Shown piece by piece: positions 25,878 through 34,275 of a stretch of DNA of 64,000 nucleotides. Under the pieces are notes generated by a model, which was not told the origin of the DNA, did not search any database, and worked only from the letters and a program-made list of their open reading frames with translations. The position numbers were made by a program, and so were the translations under genes. The DNA is taken from positions 276,173 to 340,172 of IMG/VR virus record IMGVR_UViG_3300042473_001265; one strand, written 5' to 3'. Numbering within the stretch: the first letter of the stretch is position 1; the number at the start of each line of letters is the position of its first letter. Source of the DNA: a virus.

Positions 25878-26275
25878 TGAGCGACGATCAATCCCACGAT
25901 GATCTGATTCGACATCTCAAAGGCATACGAGAAATAGTCATTAACAGATGTCATGGTGGGTTTGGGCTGAGTCATGATGCTGACCTGTTGTATCTTAAAC
26001 TGGCCATGATTGACTATACCCAACAGGATCGAACAAGTCGCGATGAAACCACAAGACTGGGACCGCAACTGATGGTCGACGGAGATGAGTGGTTGTCAAC
26101 TGACTTGAAAAGAGACGATCCTGTGCTGGTATCTGTGGTAAAAAGATTGGGGAAAAAAGCCAATGGTCCGTATGCCGACTTAAAAATTGTAAAAATCCCT
26201 GCCAGTGTTGAATGGGAAATTATGAATCGCGGTGGTAAAGAGTGGGTGGCTGAAGCTCATCAGCGCTGGTACTAA
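25877..26275 (+). CDS. conserved phage protein (GGFGLS type), 132 aa
   Basis: The motif REIVINRCHGGFGLSHDADLLY is typical of a family frequent in phages and some bacteria, unknown in function. The C-terminal half IVKIPASVEWEIMNRGGKEWVAEAHQRWY is also typical of that family. Coupled to the upstream gene by TAATG. Confidence 0.7.
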   Translation: MSDDQSHDDLIRHLKGIREIVINRCHGGFGLSHDADLLYLKLAMIDYTQQDRTSRDETTRLGPQLMVDGDEWLSTDLKRDDPVLVSVVKRLGKKANGPYADLKIVKIPASVEWEIMNRGGKEWVAEAHQRWY

Positions 26276-26279
26276 ACCC

Positions 26280-26287
26280 TATAAATA
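26280..26287 (+). promoter_or_regulatory. perfect T4-type late promoter element
   Basis: TATAAATA, identical to the T4 late consensus, ending 6 bases before the ATG at 26294. Transcription would start at or beside the start codon. Confidence 0.7.
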
Positions 26288-26293
26288 CACATT

Positions 26294-28042
26294 ATGATAT
26301 TCGGATACTTTACATTATTTGTTGCACTGGTCATCAGTGCAGTGGCAGAGTTCTATAGCATTATAGGCCTGACTTCTATTTTTTCCGCAGCTTTTTGGCC
26401 GGTGGTTATTATGGGTGTTGCACTTGGAGTAGGCAAAATCACAGCCGCAATTTGGTTGAAATTAAATTGGCACCGTGCCAGTATAACTTATAAACTGTAT
26501 CTGGTTCCAGCACTGGTATTCCTCATGTTGTTGACCAGCATGGGCATTTTTGGCTTTTTGAGCAAGGCACACAGCGATCAAAGTCTGGTGTCGGGCGATG
26601 TTACCAGTAAGATTGCAATATATGATGAAAAAATCAAAACCGAAAAAGAGAATATTGAAGCAAACCGTAAGGCACTTAAACAGATGGATGAAGGAGTGGA
26701 CCAAGTACTGGGCCGCTCAACATCAGAAACGGGTGCCGACAAAGCTGTGGCTCTGCGTCGAGCCCAGCAGAAAGAACGTGCTCGCCTTCAAGCTGAAATA
26801 TCGCAGTCGCAAAAGTCTATTGCGGAACTTAACGATGCCCGTGCGCCTATTGCCGCTGAGGTCCGTAAAGTTGAAGCCGAGGTTGGACCAATAAAATACA
26901 TTGCGGCATTTATCTATGGTGATAATCCCGACGCCAATTTGTTGGAAAAAGCAGTGACATGGGTGATTATTATTATTGTTGCAGTGTTTGATCCTCTGGC
27001 GCTGATGTTAATTCTTGCTGCTCAACAAAGTATAAAATGGAATCGTGAAGAAACGGATGAAGACGCCCACAAAAGGATTGAGCAAGAGTTAACAGAAACA
27101 ATGCAGGATCTCGGCAGAGTGGCCGAGCCCAAGTATGAAGCCGACGACGGCGCGTTGACCGGCCATCAGGTTGAACAGATTAAAAAAACACTAGCACAGC
27201 AACACCCTTATCTGGACCAGCCGTTTGTGCATTTTAAAAATCTTACACCAATGGTGTATAAACCGGGTGAAACAACTACACTGCCAAAACATCCAAGCAT
27301 CAATGACTTTGTACCGCAGACCACAGAGTACATCATTGAAGAAGATACTATCCCTTGTCACAAGTGCGGCACTGATTTAGTAAATGCACCGGGCATCGGG
27401 CTATTTTGCCCCAACAAGGCGTGTGATGTACTAGACGGCCCATTGTGGGATGATCAACTAGAACTTGATTTTACCCAGCCATTGCCCTCAGAGTACCGTT
27501 CTTACAAATTGTTTGTGCAACCGGAAACAGTGGTTGAGCCAGAAGTGCAGCCACCAACAACAATTATCAGCAGCGACGACCCAATGGATGACGATGTCGA
27601 ACTTAGTTCGATGGATTCTGTTGAAAAGGACGCGGCCAGACGATGGAAAGCAGCTCACCCCGGCCACACTTTGAAATTTCAACGACGACTAGTTGACATG
27701 GGAAAACTGGCACAACTTCCTTGGTTGGCAGCAGAATACAATTCTAGCTTGGTTCCAGATATTGATTTGGGCAATGAAACACAATCAGGATTTGGCATTG
27801 CGTTTCCTACTGCTCCCAACAAAGGCGACAGCTATCTGCGTGTAGACCGACTGCCAAGTGTGCTGTACAAGTTCAATGGCCTTGGCTGGATAGAAGTAGA
27901 CAAAGCTCTCAGTGACCGTTACGCACACGACGAAGCATACATTGATTATCTCATCTCCAAGATAGACACTGGTGAGTATGATCCAGACCTGCTGAGTGAT
28001 GCCGAGAGAGAACAGATTGAACAAAGATTAACTGGAAACTAG
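26294..28042 (+). CDS. membrane protein with coiled coil and zinc ribbon
   Basis: 582 residues. Three N-terminal membrane segments (about 2-22, 32-52, 68-90), a long coiled coil (about 105-205), a fourth segment (about 228-252), then a soluble half. C-H-K-C near residue 355 and C-P-N-K-A-C near 370 form a zinc ribbon. The C-terminal 90 residues (GDSYLRVDRLPSVLYKFNGLGWIEVD, then EAYIDYLISKIDTGEYDPDLLSDAEREQIEQRL) match a module I know from cyanophage-like virion proteins. A virion or membrane-injection role is possible. It is followed by clpX after one base. Confidence 0.7.
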   Translation: MIFGYFTLFVALVISAVAEFYSIIGLTSIFSAAFWPVVIMGVALGVGKITAAIWLKLNWHRASITYKLYLVPALVFLMLLTSMGIFGFLSKAHSDQSLVSGDVTSKIAIYDEKIKTEKENIEANRKALKQMDEGVDQVLGRSTSETGADKAVALRRAQQKERARLQAEISQSQKSIAELNDARAPIAAEVRKVEAEVGPIKYIAAFIYGDNPDANLLEKAVTWVIIIIVAVFDPLALMLILAAQQSIKWNREETDEDAHKRIEQELTETMQDLGRVAEPKYEADDGALTGHQVEQIKKTLAQQHPYLDQPFVHFKNLTPMVYKPGETTTLPKHPSINDFVPQTTEYIIEEDTIPCHKCGTDLVNAPGIGLFCPNKACDVLDGPLWDDQLELDFTQPLPSEYRSYKLFVQPETVVEPEVQPPTTIISSDDPMDDDVELSSMDSVEKDAARRWKAAHPGHTLKFQRRLVDMGKLAQLPWLAAEYNSSLVPDIDLGNETQSGFGIAFPTAPNKGDSYLRVDRLPSVLYKFNGLGWIEVDKALSDRYAHDEAYIDYLISKIDTGEYDPDLLSDAEREQIEQRLTGN

Positions 28043-28043
28043 A

Positions 28044-29252
28044 ATGACCATCAGATCAACACCCACGCATTGCAGTTTTTGTGACAAGCACAAGGATCAA
28101 GTCGTCAAACTGATTGTGGGGCACAATGTAGGCATATGCAACGAGTGTGTTGATTTTTGTCACGGGCTACTGATAAAAGAACAGGCCAAAACAAAAAACG
28201 TCACAGAAGAATCAATTTTAGATCCACGAGCAATACACAAATATCTTGATCAGTATGTGATTGGTCAACCAACTGCTAAAATTGTGTTGAGTGTGGCTGT
28301 GGCCAATCATTACAAGCGCATCAGTGATACAGGTCTAGAACAAGAAATACAAAAAGCCAATATCTTAATAACAGGACCAACCGGCACAGGCAAAACACTG
28401 ATGGCCCGTACTGTGGCCAAATATTTAGATGTTCCTTTTGTCATTGCAGATGCAACCACATTGACCGAAGCAGGTTATGTGGGTGATGATGTTGACAGTT
28501 TGATCACACGGTTATATCATGCCAGTGGAAATGATGTGGAACGCACACAGCGCGGTATTATATTCCTAGACGAAGTAGACAAAATAGCCCGCAAAAGCGA
28601 AAGCGCCACGGTAACACGGGACATATCCGGCGAGGGTGTGCAGCAAGCACTGCTCAAACTGATCGAAGGTACCAAGTGCAAAGTGGCCCAGCAAAATAGT
28701 CGCAAGGTCTCAACAGGTGAAACAGTTGACATCGACACTACCAACATCCTGTTTATCTGTGGTGGAGCTTTTGTTGGGCTAGACAAAGTTATCAAAACCC
28801 GCACACACGGAACTGCCATTGGATTTGGTGCAAAGTTAACAGTGCCAAACAACGCCACAACAGAAGCAATCACTCCAGACGATCTAGTACGCTACGGAAT
28901 GATACCGGAGTTTGTGGGAAGATTTCCCAGCATTATACAACTGGACGAGCTGACCAAACCACAACTTATTACCATTCTTACCGAAGTAAAAAACAACCTG
29001 GTTGGTCAGTACAGATGGTTGTTTAACCAAGATGGGGTAGCATTGGACTTTGATACCGACAGTTTAGATCTAATTGCTGAACGCACAATGGTCACAAAAA
29101 CTGGTGCTCGTGGACTGCATACAGAACTAGAGCGTGTGTTGTTGCCGCATATGTACAACTTGAAAGATTATCAGTCACGCAATGTGCTAAAAATTGCCAT
29201 TGACAAAACACAAGTCACAACGCCTCTTAAATTAGAACAACAAAATTCTTAA
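28044..29252 (+). CDS. clpX: ATP-dependent unfoldase ClpX
   Basis: 402 residues, near the host ClpX length. It has the N-terminal zinc-binding domain (C10, C13, C32, C35), Walker A GPTGTGKT near residue 112, pore loop GYVG, Walker B IIFLDEVDKIA and EFVGRFP. The IGF tripeptide that docks ClpX onto ClpP is kept (AIGFGAK, near residue 260), so it can be expected to work with a ClpP. Two ClpP genes lie 22-25 kb downstream and clpS 0.6 kb downstream. The start is one base after the preceding stop. Confidence 0.95.
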   Translation: MTIRSTPTHCSFCDKHKDQVVKLIVGHNVGICNECVDFCHGLLIKEQAKTKNVTEESILDPRAIHKYLDQYVIGQPTAKIVLSVAVANHYKRISDTGLEQEIQKANILITGPTGTGKTLMARTVAKYLDVPFVIADATTLTEAGYVGDDVDSLITRLYHASGNDVERTQRGIIFLDEVDKIARKSESATVTRDISGEGVQQALLKLIEGTKCKVAQQNSRKVSTGETVDIDTTNILFICGGAFVGLDKVIKTRTHGTAIGFGAKLTVPNNATTEAITPDDLVRYGMIPEFVGRFPSIIQLDELTKPQLITILTEVKNNLVGQYRWLFNQDGVALDFDTDSLDLIAERTMVTKTGARGLHTELERVLLPHMYNLKDYQSRNVLKIAIDKTQVTTPLKLEQQNS

Positions 29253-29257
29253 ATTTA

Positions 29258-29288
29258 TTGACAGATGTTGAGATATCTGTTATAAATA
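29258..29288 (+). promoter_or_regulatory. hsp20 dual promoter: sigma70 type plus T4 late element
   Basis: TTGACA (29258-29263), 17 bases, TATAAA (29281-29286). The -10 is also part of a perfect late octamer TATAAATA (29281-29288). One site could thus serve both early and late transcription. Confidence 0.75.
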
Positions 29289-29353
29289 ATCGTGTAGTGC
29301 CCATGGTGGGGCTACATTTTAAAAGTCATCTTGCTTAATAAAGGAGAAAACAA

Positions 29354-29812
29354 ATGACAAAAACTCTCACCCTTCGCTCTTTCGACATTCCTGCAATTCA
29401 CAAATTTGGCATCGGATTCGACAACATGTTTGATGATCTCATGCGTGTGAGTGCTCAACAATCTACCACAAATTATCCACCTTATGATATTGTACAAATC
29501 AACGAAGATGAGTACATGATTGCTGTGGCTGTGGCCGGATTTGGCGACGACAATCTTTCAGTGATCAAGGACAAAAAAGTTTTGGTCATTGAAGGTAAGC
29601 ACAGCCGTGAAACTGTGGACAATGAAGATTCTACTGCAAAATATCTGCACAAAGGCATCAGTGAAAGACATTTCCGCAGGGAATTTCAGTTGGCTGATCA
29701 TGTGGAAATTGTCAATGCAAATCTTGAACTGGGCATCTTGAGCATACACCTAAAGCGTGATATTCCTGAAGAAGCCAAGCCAAAGACCATTGCAATCAAC
29801 TACAAAAAGTAA
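29354..29812 (+). CDS. hsp20: small heat-shock protein Hsp20 (IbpA/alpha-crystallin type)
   Basis: 152 residues. Alpha-crystallin domain about residues 40-140: YPPYDIVQINEDEYMIAVAVAGF, LVIEGKHS, GISERHFRREFQLADHVEIVNANLELGILSIHLKR, the last with the G-I/V-L motif. Hsp20 holds unfolding proteins; T4-like marine phages often carry one. Strong ribosome site AAAGGAG. It lies between clpX and clpS, forming a protein quality-control cluster. Confidence 0.94.
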   Translation: MTKTLTLRSFDIPAIHKFGIGFDNMFDDLMRVSAQQSTTNYPPYDIVQINEDEYMIAVAVAGFGDDNLSVIKDKKVLVIEGKHSRETVDNEDSTAKYLHKGISERHFRREFQLADHVEIVNANLELGILSIHLKRDIPEEAKPKTIAINYKK

Positions 29813-29831
29813 TATAATAATCATAAGTACA

Positions 29832-29852
29832 GTGGCAGCACAGTGCTGCCAC
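29832..29852 (+). other. perfect inverted repeat between hsp20 and clpS
   Basis: GTGGCAGCAC, one A, GTGCTGCCAC. A strong hairpin in RNA with no U-tract; it could be an mRNA processing/stability element or weaken read-through. Confidence 0.7.
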
Positions 29853-29873
29853 TACTACAACAAAGGACACACT

Positions 29874-30188
29874 ATGACATCACCAGATATCAATACATTA
29901 ATCAAATCAAAAGTAGAACTGCGTGAACCACCAATGTTTAAGATCATCTACTTGAACGACACCAAGACATCTGTAGATTTTGTAGTTGAAAGTTTAATCA
30001 CACACTTTGAATACACAGCAGACACTGCTGTCGCCATCACTGAAGATATCCATAATTCTGGATCCGCAGTGGTAGCAGTATTGCCCTACGAAATTGCTGA
30101 ACAAAAAGGCATCGAAGTCACTGTGGATGCTCGCAATCATAATTTTCCATTGCAGATCAAGCTGGAACCTGAAACAGTTGTGCATTGA
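29874..30188 (+). CDS. clpS: Clp protease adaptor ClpS
   Basis: 104 residues. The start at 29874 follows AAAGGACAC; an in-frame ATG at 29757 lies inside hsp20. The family pattern is clear: PPMFKIIYLNDTKT, FVVESLI, IHNSGSAVVAVLPYEIAEQKGIEV, AR...FPLQIKLE. By alignment with E. coli ClpS, N34, D35 and H66 are kept (N28, D29, H60), but D36 is T30 and the gatekeeper M40 is V34. ClpS hands N-degron substrates to ClpA; no clpA is seen here, so the partner may be host ClpA. Confidence 0.88.
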   Translation: MTSPDINTLIKSKVELREPPMFKIIYLNDTKTSVDFVVESLITHFEYTADTAVAITEDIHNSGSAVVAVLPYEIAEQKGIEVTVDARNHNFPLQIKLEPETVVH

Positions 30189-30195
30189 ATAAAAT

Positions 30196-30984
30196 TTAAA
30201 AATCTATGCTGATGCGTTTGGGATAATAAGTTGGTGTCCAGCCACTGTCTTCTTGTCGGCCCTTGCAATTGTTCACATAGCGTACCCCGTTGATGTTGCG
30301 ATCTACTGAATTGTGATAGTGACCAAAGCACCATGTGTCTATTTTGTTTTCAGTGTCTTCGTCCAGCACTAGCGACATGTGCGAATTACCCATTTTGTTG
30401 AACTCGTAGGTGTCGGTTATGCTGACATCGTGACTGATAAGATCCATGGCAGGCACAGTGTGCGTGACCACAACAATGCGTTTGACATCTGAATGTGTTT
30501 GTAGTTTTTTAACACTGTTGATTAGATAAGCAACATCATCAAATGCAAAAGACTCTATTTCTGCGGTGGTATCGTAATTGGTTTTCATCACATCAGTCCA
30601 CCACAGCTTGCACTGTTGTTCGTCTATGTTGCGATCAAAGTCCCAGGTCCACCATCCATTGGTGCCAATGATAGCAACACCATTGATGATCACACAGTTG
30701 TTTTGTAAAAACACAACATTTGGAATGTCAGTTATTGCTTCTTCCAGTATGGAATAACTTTGTTCAATCACATCTAAATTGTATCTGTGTTCGTTGTTGC
30801 CATCTATATAAAACACTGCTTGATAGCATTTGCCCAAGTGCTCAAGAGTTTCTCTTACCACTTCTACATCACGGGAAATGTCTCCGGCAACTATACAAAT
30901 AGGACTGGTAGCTTGCCCCATCCAGTCCAGGGTCTCATGCGGATCCAAATGCAGGTCGGAAATTAAATCAAAGGTCATTTGCAT
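30196..30984 (-). CDS. metallophosphoesterase (calcineurin-like)
   Basis: 262 residues with the full motif set: SDLHLD, VAGDISRD, GNNEH, VVTHTVP, GHYHNSVD. The family hydrolyses phosphomonoesters or diesters with two metals; the substrate (protein, cyclic nucleotide or nucleic acid) cannot be told. It lies on the reverse strand within forward genes. TTTAAATA (complement of 30991-30998) ends 6 bases before its ATG, so a leaderless late message is possible. Confidence 0.88.
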   Translation of the reverse strand: MQMTFDLISDLHLDPHETLDWMGQATSPICIVAGDISRDVEVVRETLEHLGKCYQAVFYIDGNNEHRYNLDVIEQSYSILEEAITDIPNVVFLQNNCVIINGVAIIGTNGWWTWDFDRNIDEQQCKLWWTDVMKTNYDTTAEIESFAFDDVAYLINSVKKLQTHSDVKRIVVVTHTVPAMDLISHDVSITDTYEFNKMGNSHMSLVLDEDTENKIDTWCFGHYHNSVDRNINGVRYVNNCKGRQEDSGWTPTYYPKRISIDF

Positions 30985-31010
30985 GATACATATTTAAAAG
31001 GATTTACAAC

Positions 31011-31373
31011 ATGAACATTATTATTGACCCAGATCAGCTGAAAACATATCAGGAAAAATACACTGTGTTGGAACTGGACACTATTCGCATGGTGCCAGAA
31101 AACAAACAAGTGACGGCCTACTGTGTGGTTGAATCAATTCCTATTTTGGAATTGCATTTGACAGAAAGCAAGCGAAATCTACACAATGGTCTATTGGAAA
31201 ACTATCGCAAACGCGACTGGAACTACTGCCATCAGGCCCTGGACCATTTGATCGGCAGTTGGAATGGCGAATTAGATTCATTCTACGATGATGTACGCAA
31301 CAGAATCAATGTGTTTATGGAAAATGATCCCGGGCCGCAATGGGACGGCATTATAGAAAAACACACAGCATAA
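31011..31373 (+). CDS. conserved phage protein, 120 aa
   Basis: Soluble, opening MNIIIDPDQLKTYQEKYTVLELDT. The middle AYCVVESIPILELHLTESKRNLHNGLLENYRKRDWNYC is typical of a T4-like marine phage protein of unknown role. RBS AAAAGGA. It is divergent from the phosphoesterase gene. Confidence 0.65.
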   Translation: MNIIIDPDQLKTYQEKYTVLELDTIRMVPENKQVTAYCVVESIPILELHLTESKRNLHNGLLENYRKRDWNYCHQALDHLIGSWNGELDSFYDDVRNRINVFMENDPGPQWDGIIEKHTA

Positions 31374-31392
31374 TTGTATTGGACACTGGTGC

Positions 31393-31400
31393 GATAAATA
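31393..31400 (+). promoter_or_regulatory. T4-type late promoter element
   Basis: GATAAATA, 45 bases before the start of the secreted-protein gene at 31446. Confidence 0.45.
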
Positions 31401-31445
31401 TCAACAAGCCAACAAAGATTGGCTGCGATTATAAAGGCCAGTGAA

Positions 31446-32021
31446 ATGAAAAAATTAAATTACCTGGCGGCAATTTTGGGGTTTGTTGCCGTTTCTGCGT
31501 TTGCACAGTCAGACCCAATTGTGACTGACAGTACCAGTCGTAGTACCAGCACCAGCAACAATACCAATACCAACATCAGTGACAGTCGTAGTGTGAGTGA
31601 CAGCACTCAGACTCTACGGTCGCCACCACCCACGGCCGTGGCACCAGCAGTCACAACCATCAACAATGATGTGTGCGCTGTGGTAGCATCAGGTGCTGTG
31701 CAAACACAGATTTTTGGATTCAGCATGGGCGGTACCATGCGGGACATGAACTGCGAACGCATCAAACTCAGCAAGAACTTGTTTGACATGGGCATGAAAG
31801 TAGCAGCCGTGGCCACCTTGTGCCAAGACGAGCGTGTGTTTGCTGCCATGATTGCAGCAGGAACACCTTGCCCCATAGACGGCAAAATTGGTGTACAGGC
31901 CAAGGCTGAATGGGACAGTCGCGGTGTGCTAGCAAATGACAAAAAGGCCATTGGCTTCTACGGCGTACCGCCCAAAAAAGCACCTGCTGCTGTTGTGTCT
32001 GAGACTCCTGAGGTCAAATGA
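31446..32021 (+). CDS. secreted protein with Ser/Thr-rich linker
   Basis: 191 residues. Residues 1-20 are a Sec signal peptide (MKKLNYLAAILGFVAVSAFA, cleavage before Q). A Ser/Thr/Asn-rich linker follows, then a domain with four Cys (DVCAVV, MNCERI, LCQDERV, TPCPIDGK) probably forming disulfides in the periplasm. The ATG at 31446 gives a clean signal peptide, so I preferred it to 31419. The stop overlaps the next signal-peptide gene. Role unknown, perhaps an envelope or late-infection protein. Confidence 0.7.
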   Translation: MKKLNYLAAILGFVAVSAFAQSDPIVTDSTSRSTSTSNNTNTNISDSRSVSDSTQTLRSPPPTAVAPAVTTINNDVCAVVASGAVQTQIFGFSMGGTMRDMNCERIKLSKNLFDMGMKVAAVATLCQDERVFAAMIAAGTPCPIDGKIGVQAKAEWDSRGVLANDKKAIGFYGVPPKKAPAAVVSETPEVK

Positions 32022-34264
32022 AACTGATCAGTCAACTGCTTGTGGCATTGGCTGTGTCAATCTCAGGGTTGACTGTGTCAGCACAGACCACAGGAACCAG
32101 TGCTCCACTCACAGGCAGTTGGAACAATGTAGTGACCGGCACTCATCCCGGTGCCAATGAGTGTTGCTGGGGCGGTCCACAACCTCTGTATGATCCTGCA
32201 ACCAACACCATACATTTCTCCTACACTCTGACCGCAGTGCATAGAGTCATAGCCATCAATCAAGCACTGTCTGGTTCTGGTGTACAAATCAATGGGTACA
32301 ACTGGGGCTATGATTTGAGAAACATGAACGGTGTGCGTGGTGTGCAAACCGGAACTGACTCTATTGTGGCCACCACATTCATGACCAATCGGTTCAATCA
32401 GTTTCTAGCGCAAGATGACCGACACTACAACACACAGTTTGACTGGACTAGATTTTCTGGCACAGTGGGATTGCCCACTAGTGTGAGCCTGGCAGATAGT
32501 GGTTCCCTGGGCATTCAGTTTGTGGCCAACGACAGCGGTAACTGGGGTGGATATTACGGCCCTCAGGTGCGCGATGTTGAGATGACTGTGAACTATACCT
32601 CGGCACCGCCGGATCCTTGTGTGGCCAATCCTCAGAGTTCGCCTTCATGCCCGGGCTACACAATTATTTCAGACAACCTGGTGCCATTTCCCAACCACTG
32701 GACCACTGCCGGCCAAGGCATCAATCAGACCTATGCCATCAACCAGGCCCTGAGTTCAGTGGGCGCTGGTGTTGTGATCCACGGTTTCAATTATGGCTAT
32801 CAATACAATCTGGGCAGCTCATACTCTCAGTGTACAGCGTTCAATCAAGACGGCAGTTGCTCATGGACCATGACATTTAATCCGCGAGTGGATGTGAACT
32901 TTAAAATTCGCAGCAACACCAATAGCCTGTTGTATGATGTTACTCACAGCGAAACTGGCAATAATACCGGCAATCGCAGTAGAGATTATCAATACAGATT
33001 TGCCAATCCCCGATCAATCACTGAACTGGGCAACATTGGATACTCAGCTACGACTGCAGGTAATTCTACAATTTTTGGTATGTATAGCCAGGCTGCTTAT
33101 ACCATAGACGAGTGCGTGGTCAACCCACTTAGTTCAACCACCTGCTCGGGCTATGCACAGGCCTACTTTGACCAACAGTGCGGTGCTAATCCCCTATACA
33201 ACTCACAGTGTGCTGGCTATGCACAGGCCTATTTTGATCAACAGTGCTCGAACAATGCGTTATACAGCTCACAGTGTCCAGGCTATACTCAGGCCTATTT
33301 CAACCAACAATGCACAGCCAATTCCTTGTACAGCACTGCCTGTCCAGGATATGCCACTGCCTACTACAATTATCAGTGTTCGGCCAACCCATTATACCAC
33401 ACAGGCTGTACAGGATATGCACAGGCCTATTTTGACCAACAGTGCAGCTTGAACACACTTTACAATTCGCAGTGTCCTGGGTATGCTGATGCCTATTATG
33501 TACAACAATGCACTGGCAGTCCACTGTATGATTCAGGATGTACAGGATATGCTCAAGCCTACTTTGATCAACAGTGCGGCCTGGATCCACTCTACAATTC
33601 GCAGTGTACAGGCTATCGTGAAGCTTATGCTTTGAAATACATTGTGATTGAAAAACCCAAGGCAGAAGAAACAGTGTCAGTCGGAGTCATGGCCATAGCA
33701 AACACCGCTCCGGCAGCAGCCGAACCAGCACCTCCAGCAGCACCTGCACCAATGGCCACAGCATCGCCTGCAGAGTCTGCCACTGCCCCTGTGCAACTTG
33801 TGCCACCACCTGCACCCGTGGCCGCAGCAGCACCTGCAGAAAGCAAAAAAGAAACCAAGGCCACTGCTGATGCAACCAGCAGCACCTCCGGCACCTCCAA
33901 CAGCAGCGGTTCAAAAGAACAGCCCAAAACCAATCGGCAAGCCTTGGCCGAACGCAGAATGGAAGCAGCCCGTGAAAAAGCAACAGCCGCGGCCAAACAA
34001 AATCCTGCTGCAATGGCAGCACAAATGGACGCAGCAGGCAGCATGGAACAACAGGTTGAACTGCAATCCGTGGTACTAGGTGCAATGGGATTTGTAGCAG
34101 GATTTGATACATACAGCCGCAGCACCATACCCGACGCTGTGGGATACAAGCCATTTGATATCTATCCTGGGCAGCGCAACATAGACTCACCTGCAGCAAG
34201 ATTGCTGCTGGTGCGCAGTGATAGAATCCACCAAGACATGGTGGACAGTCAATACAAAAAATAA
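32018..34264 (+). CDS. secreted protein with eight 22-residue Cys repeats
   Basis: 748 residues. Signal peptide 1-22 (MKLISQLLVALAVSISGLTVSA). Two related N-terminal beta domains follow (about 25-205 and 215-360; both hold INQALS...GxNxGY), joined by CVANPQSSPSCPGY. Residues 366-541 are eight exact 22-residue repeats, C-x2-NPLY-x3-C-x-GYAQAYFDQQ, Cys every 10 and 12 positions. Then an Ala/Pro-rich stretch, a charged helix (about 625-665) and a C-terminal domain ending RIHQDMVDSQYKK. It looks exported to the periplasm or surface; adhesion, fibre or envelope function is inference. Confidence 0.75.
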   Translation: MKLISQLLVALAVSISGLTVSAQTTGTSAPLTGSWNNVVTGTHPGANECCWGGPQPLYDPATNTIHFSYTLTAVHRVIAINQALSGSGVQINGYNWGYDLRNMNGVRGVQTGTDSIVATTFMTNRFNQFLAQDDRHYNTQFDWTRFSGTVGLPTSVSLADSGSLGIQFVANDSGNWGGYYGPQVRDVEMTVNYTSAPPDPCVANPQSSPSCPGYTIISDNLVPFPNHWTTAGQGINQTYAINQALSSVGAGVVIHGFNYGYQYNLGSSYSQCTAFNQDGSCSWTMTFNPRVDVNFKIRSNTNSLLYDVTHSETGNNTGNRSRDYQYRFANPRSITELGNIGYSATTAGNSTIFGMYSQAAYTIDECVVNPLSSTTCSGYAQAYFDQQCGANPLYNSQCAGYAQAYFDQQCSNNALYSSQCPGYTQAYFNQQCTANSLYSTACPGYATAYYNYQCSANPLYHTGCTGYAQAYFDQQCSLNTLYNSQCPGYADAYYVQQCTGSPLYDSGCTGYAQAYFDQQCGLDPLYNSQCTGYREAYALKYIVIEKPKAEETVSVGVMAIANTAPAAAEPAPPAAPAPMATASPAESATAPVQLVPPPAPVAAAAPAESKKETKATADATSSTSGTSNSSGSKEQPKTNRQALAERRMEAAREKATAAAKQNPAAMAAQMDAAGSMEQQVELQSVVLGAMGFVAGFDTYSRSTIPDAVGYKPFDIYPGQRNIDSPAARLLLVRSDRIHQDMVDSQYKK
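33113..33640 (+). repeat. eight tandem 66-base coding repeats
   Basis: Each 66-base unit encodes one 22-residue Cys repeat. Units keep CAGGCCTA(C/T)TT and CAACAGTG blocks. There are no spacers and the frame is preserved, so it is a protein repeat. Confidence 0.9.
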
Positions 34265-34275
34265 AGGAGACCAAA

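Noticed and set aside
33113-33640. Second repeat cluster that could be read as CRISPR or satellite DNA
   Set aside because: 66-base units are in frame and encode a regular 22-residue protein repeat with variable third codon positions.
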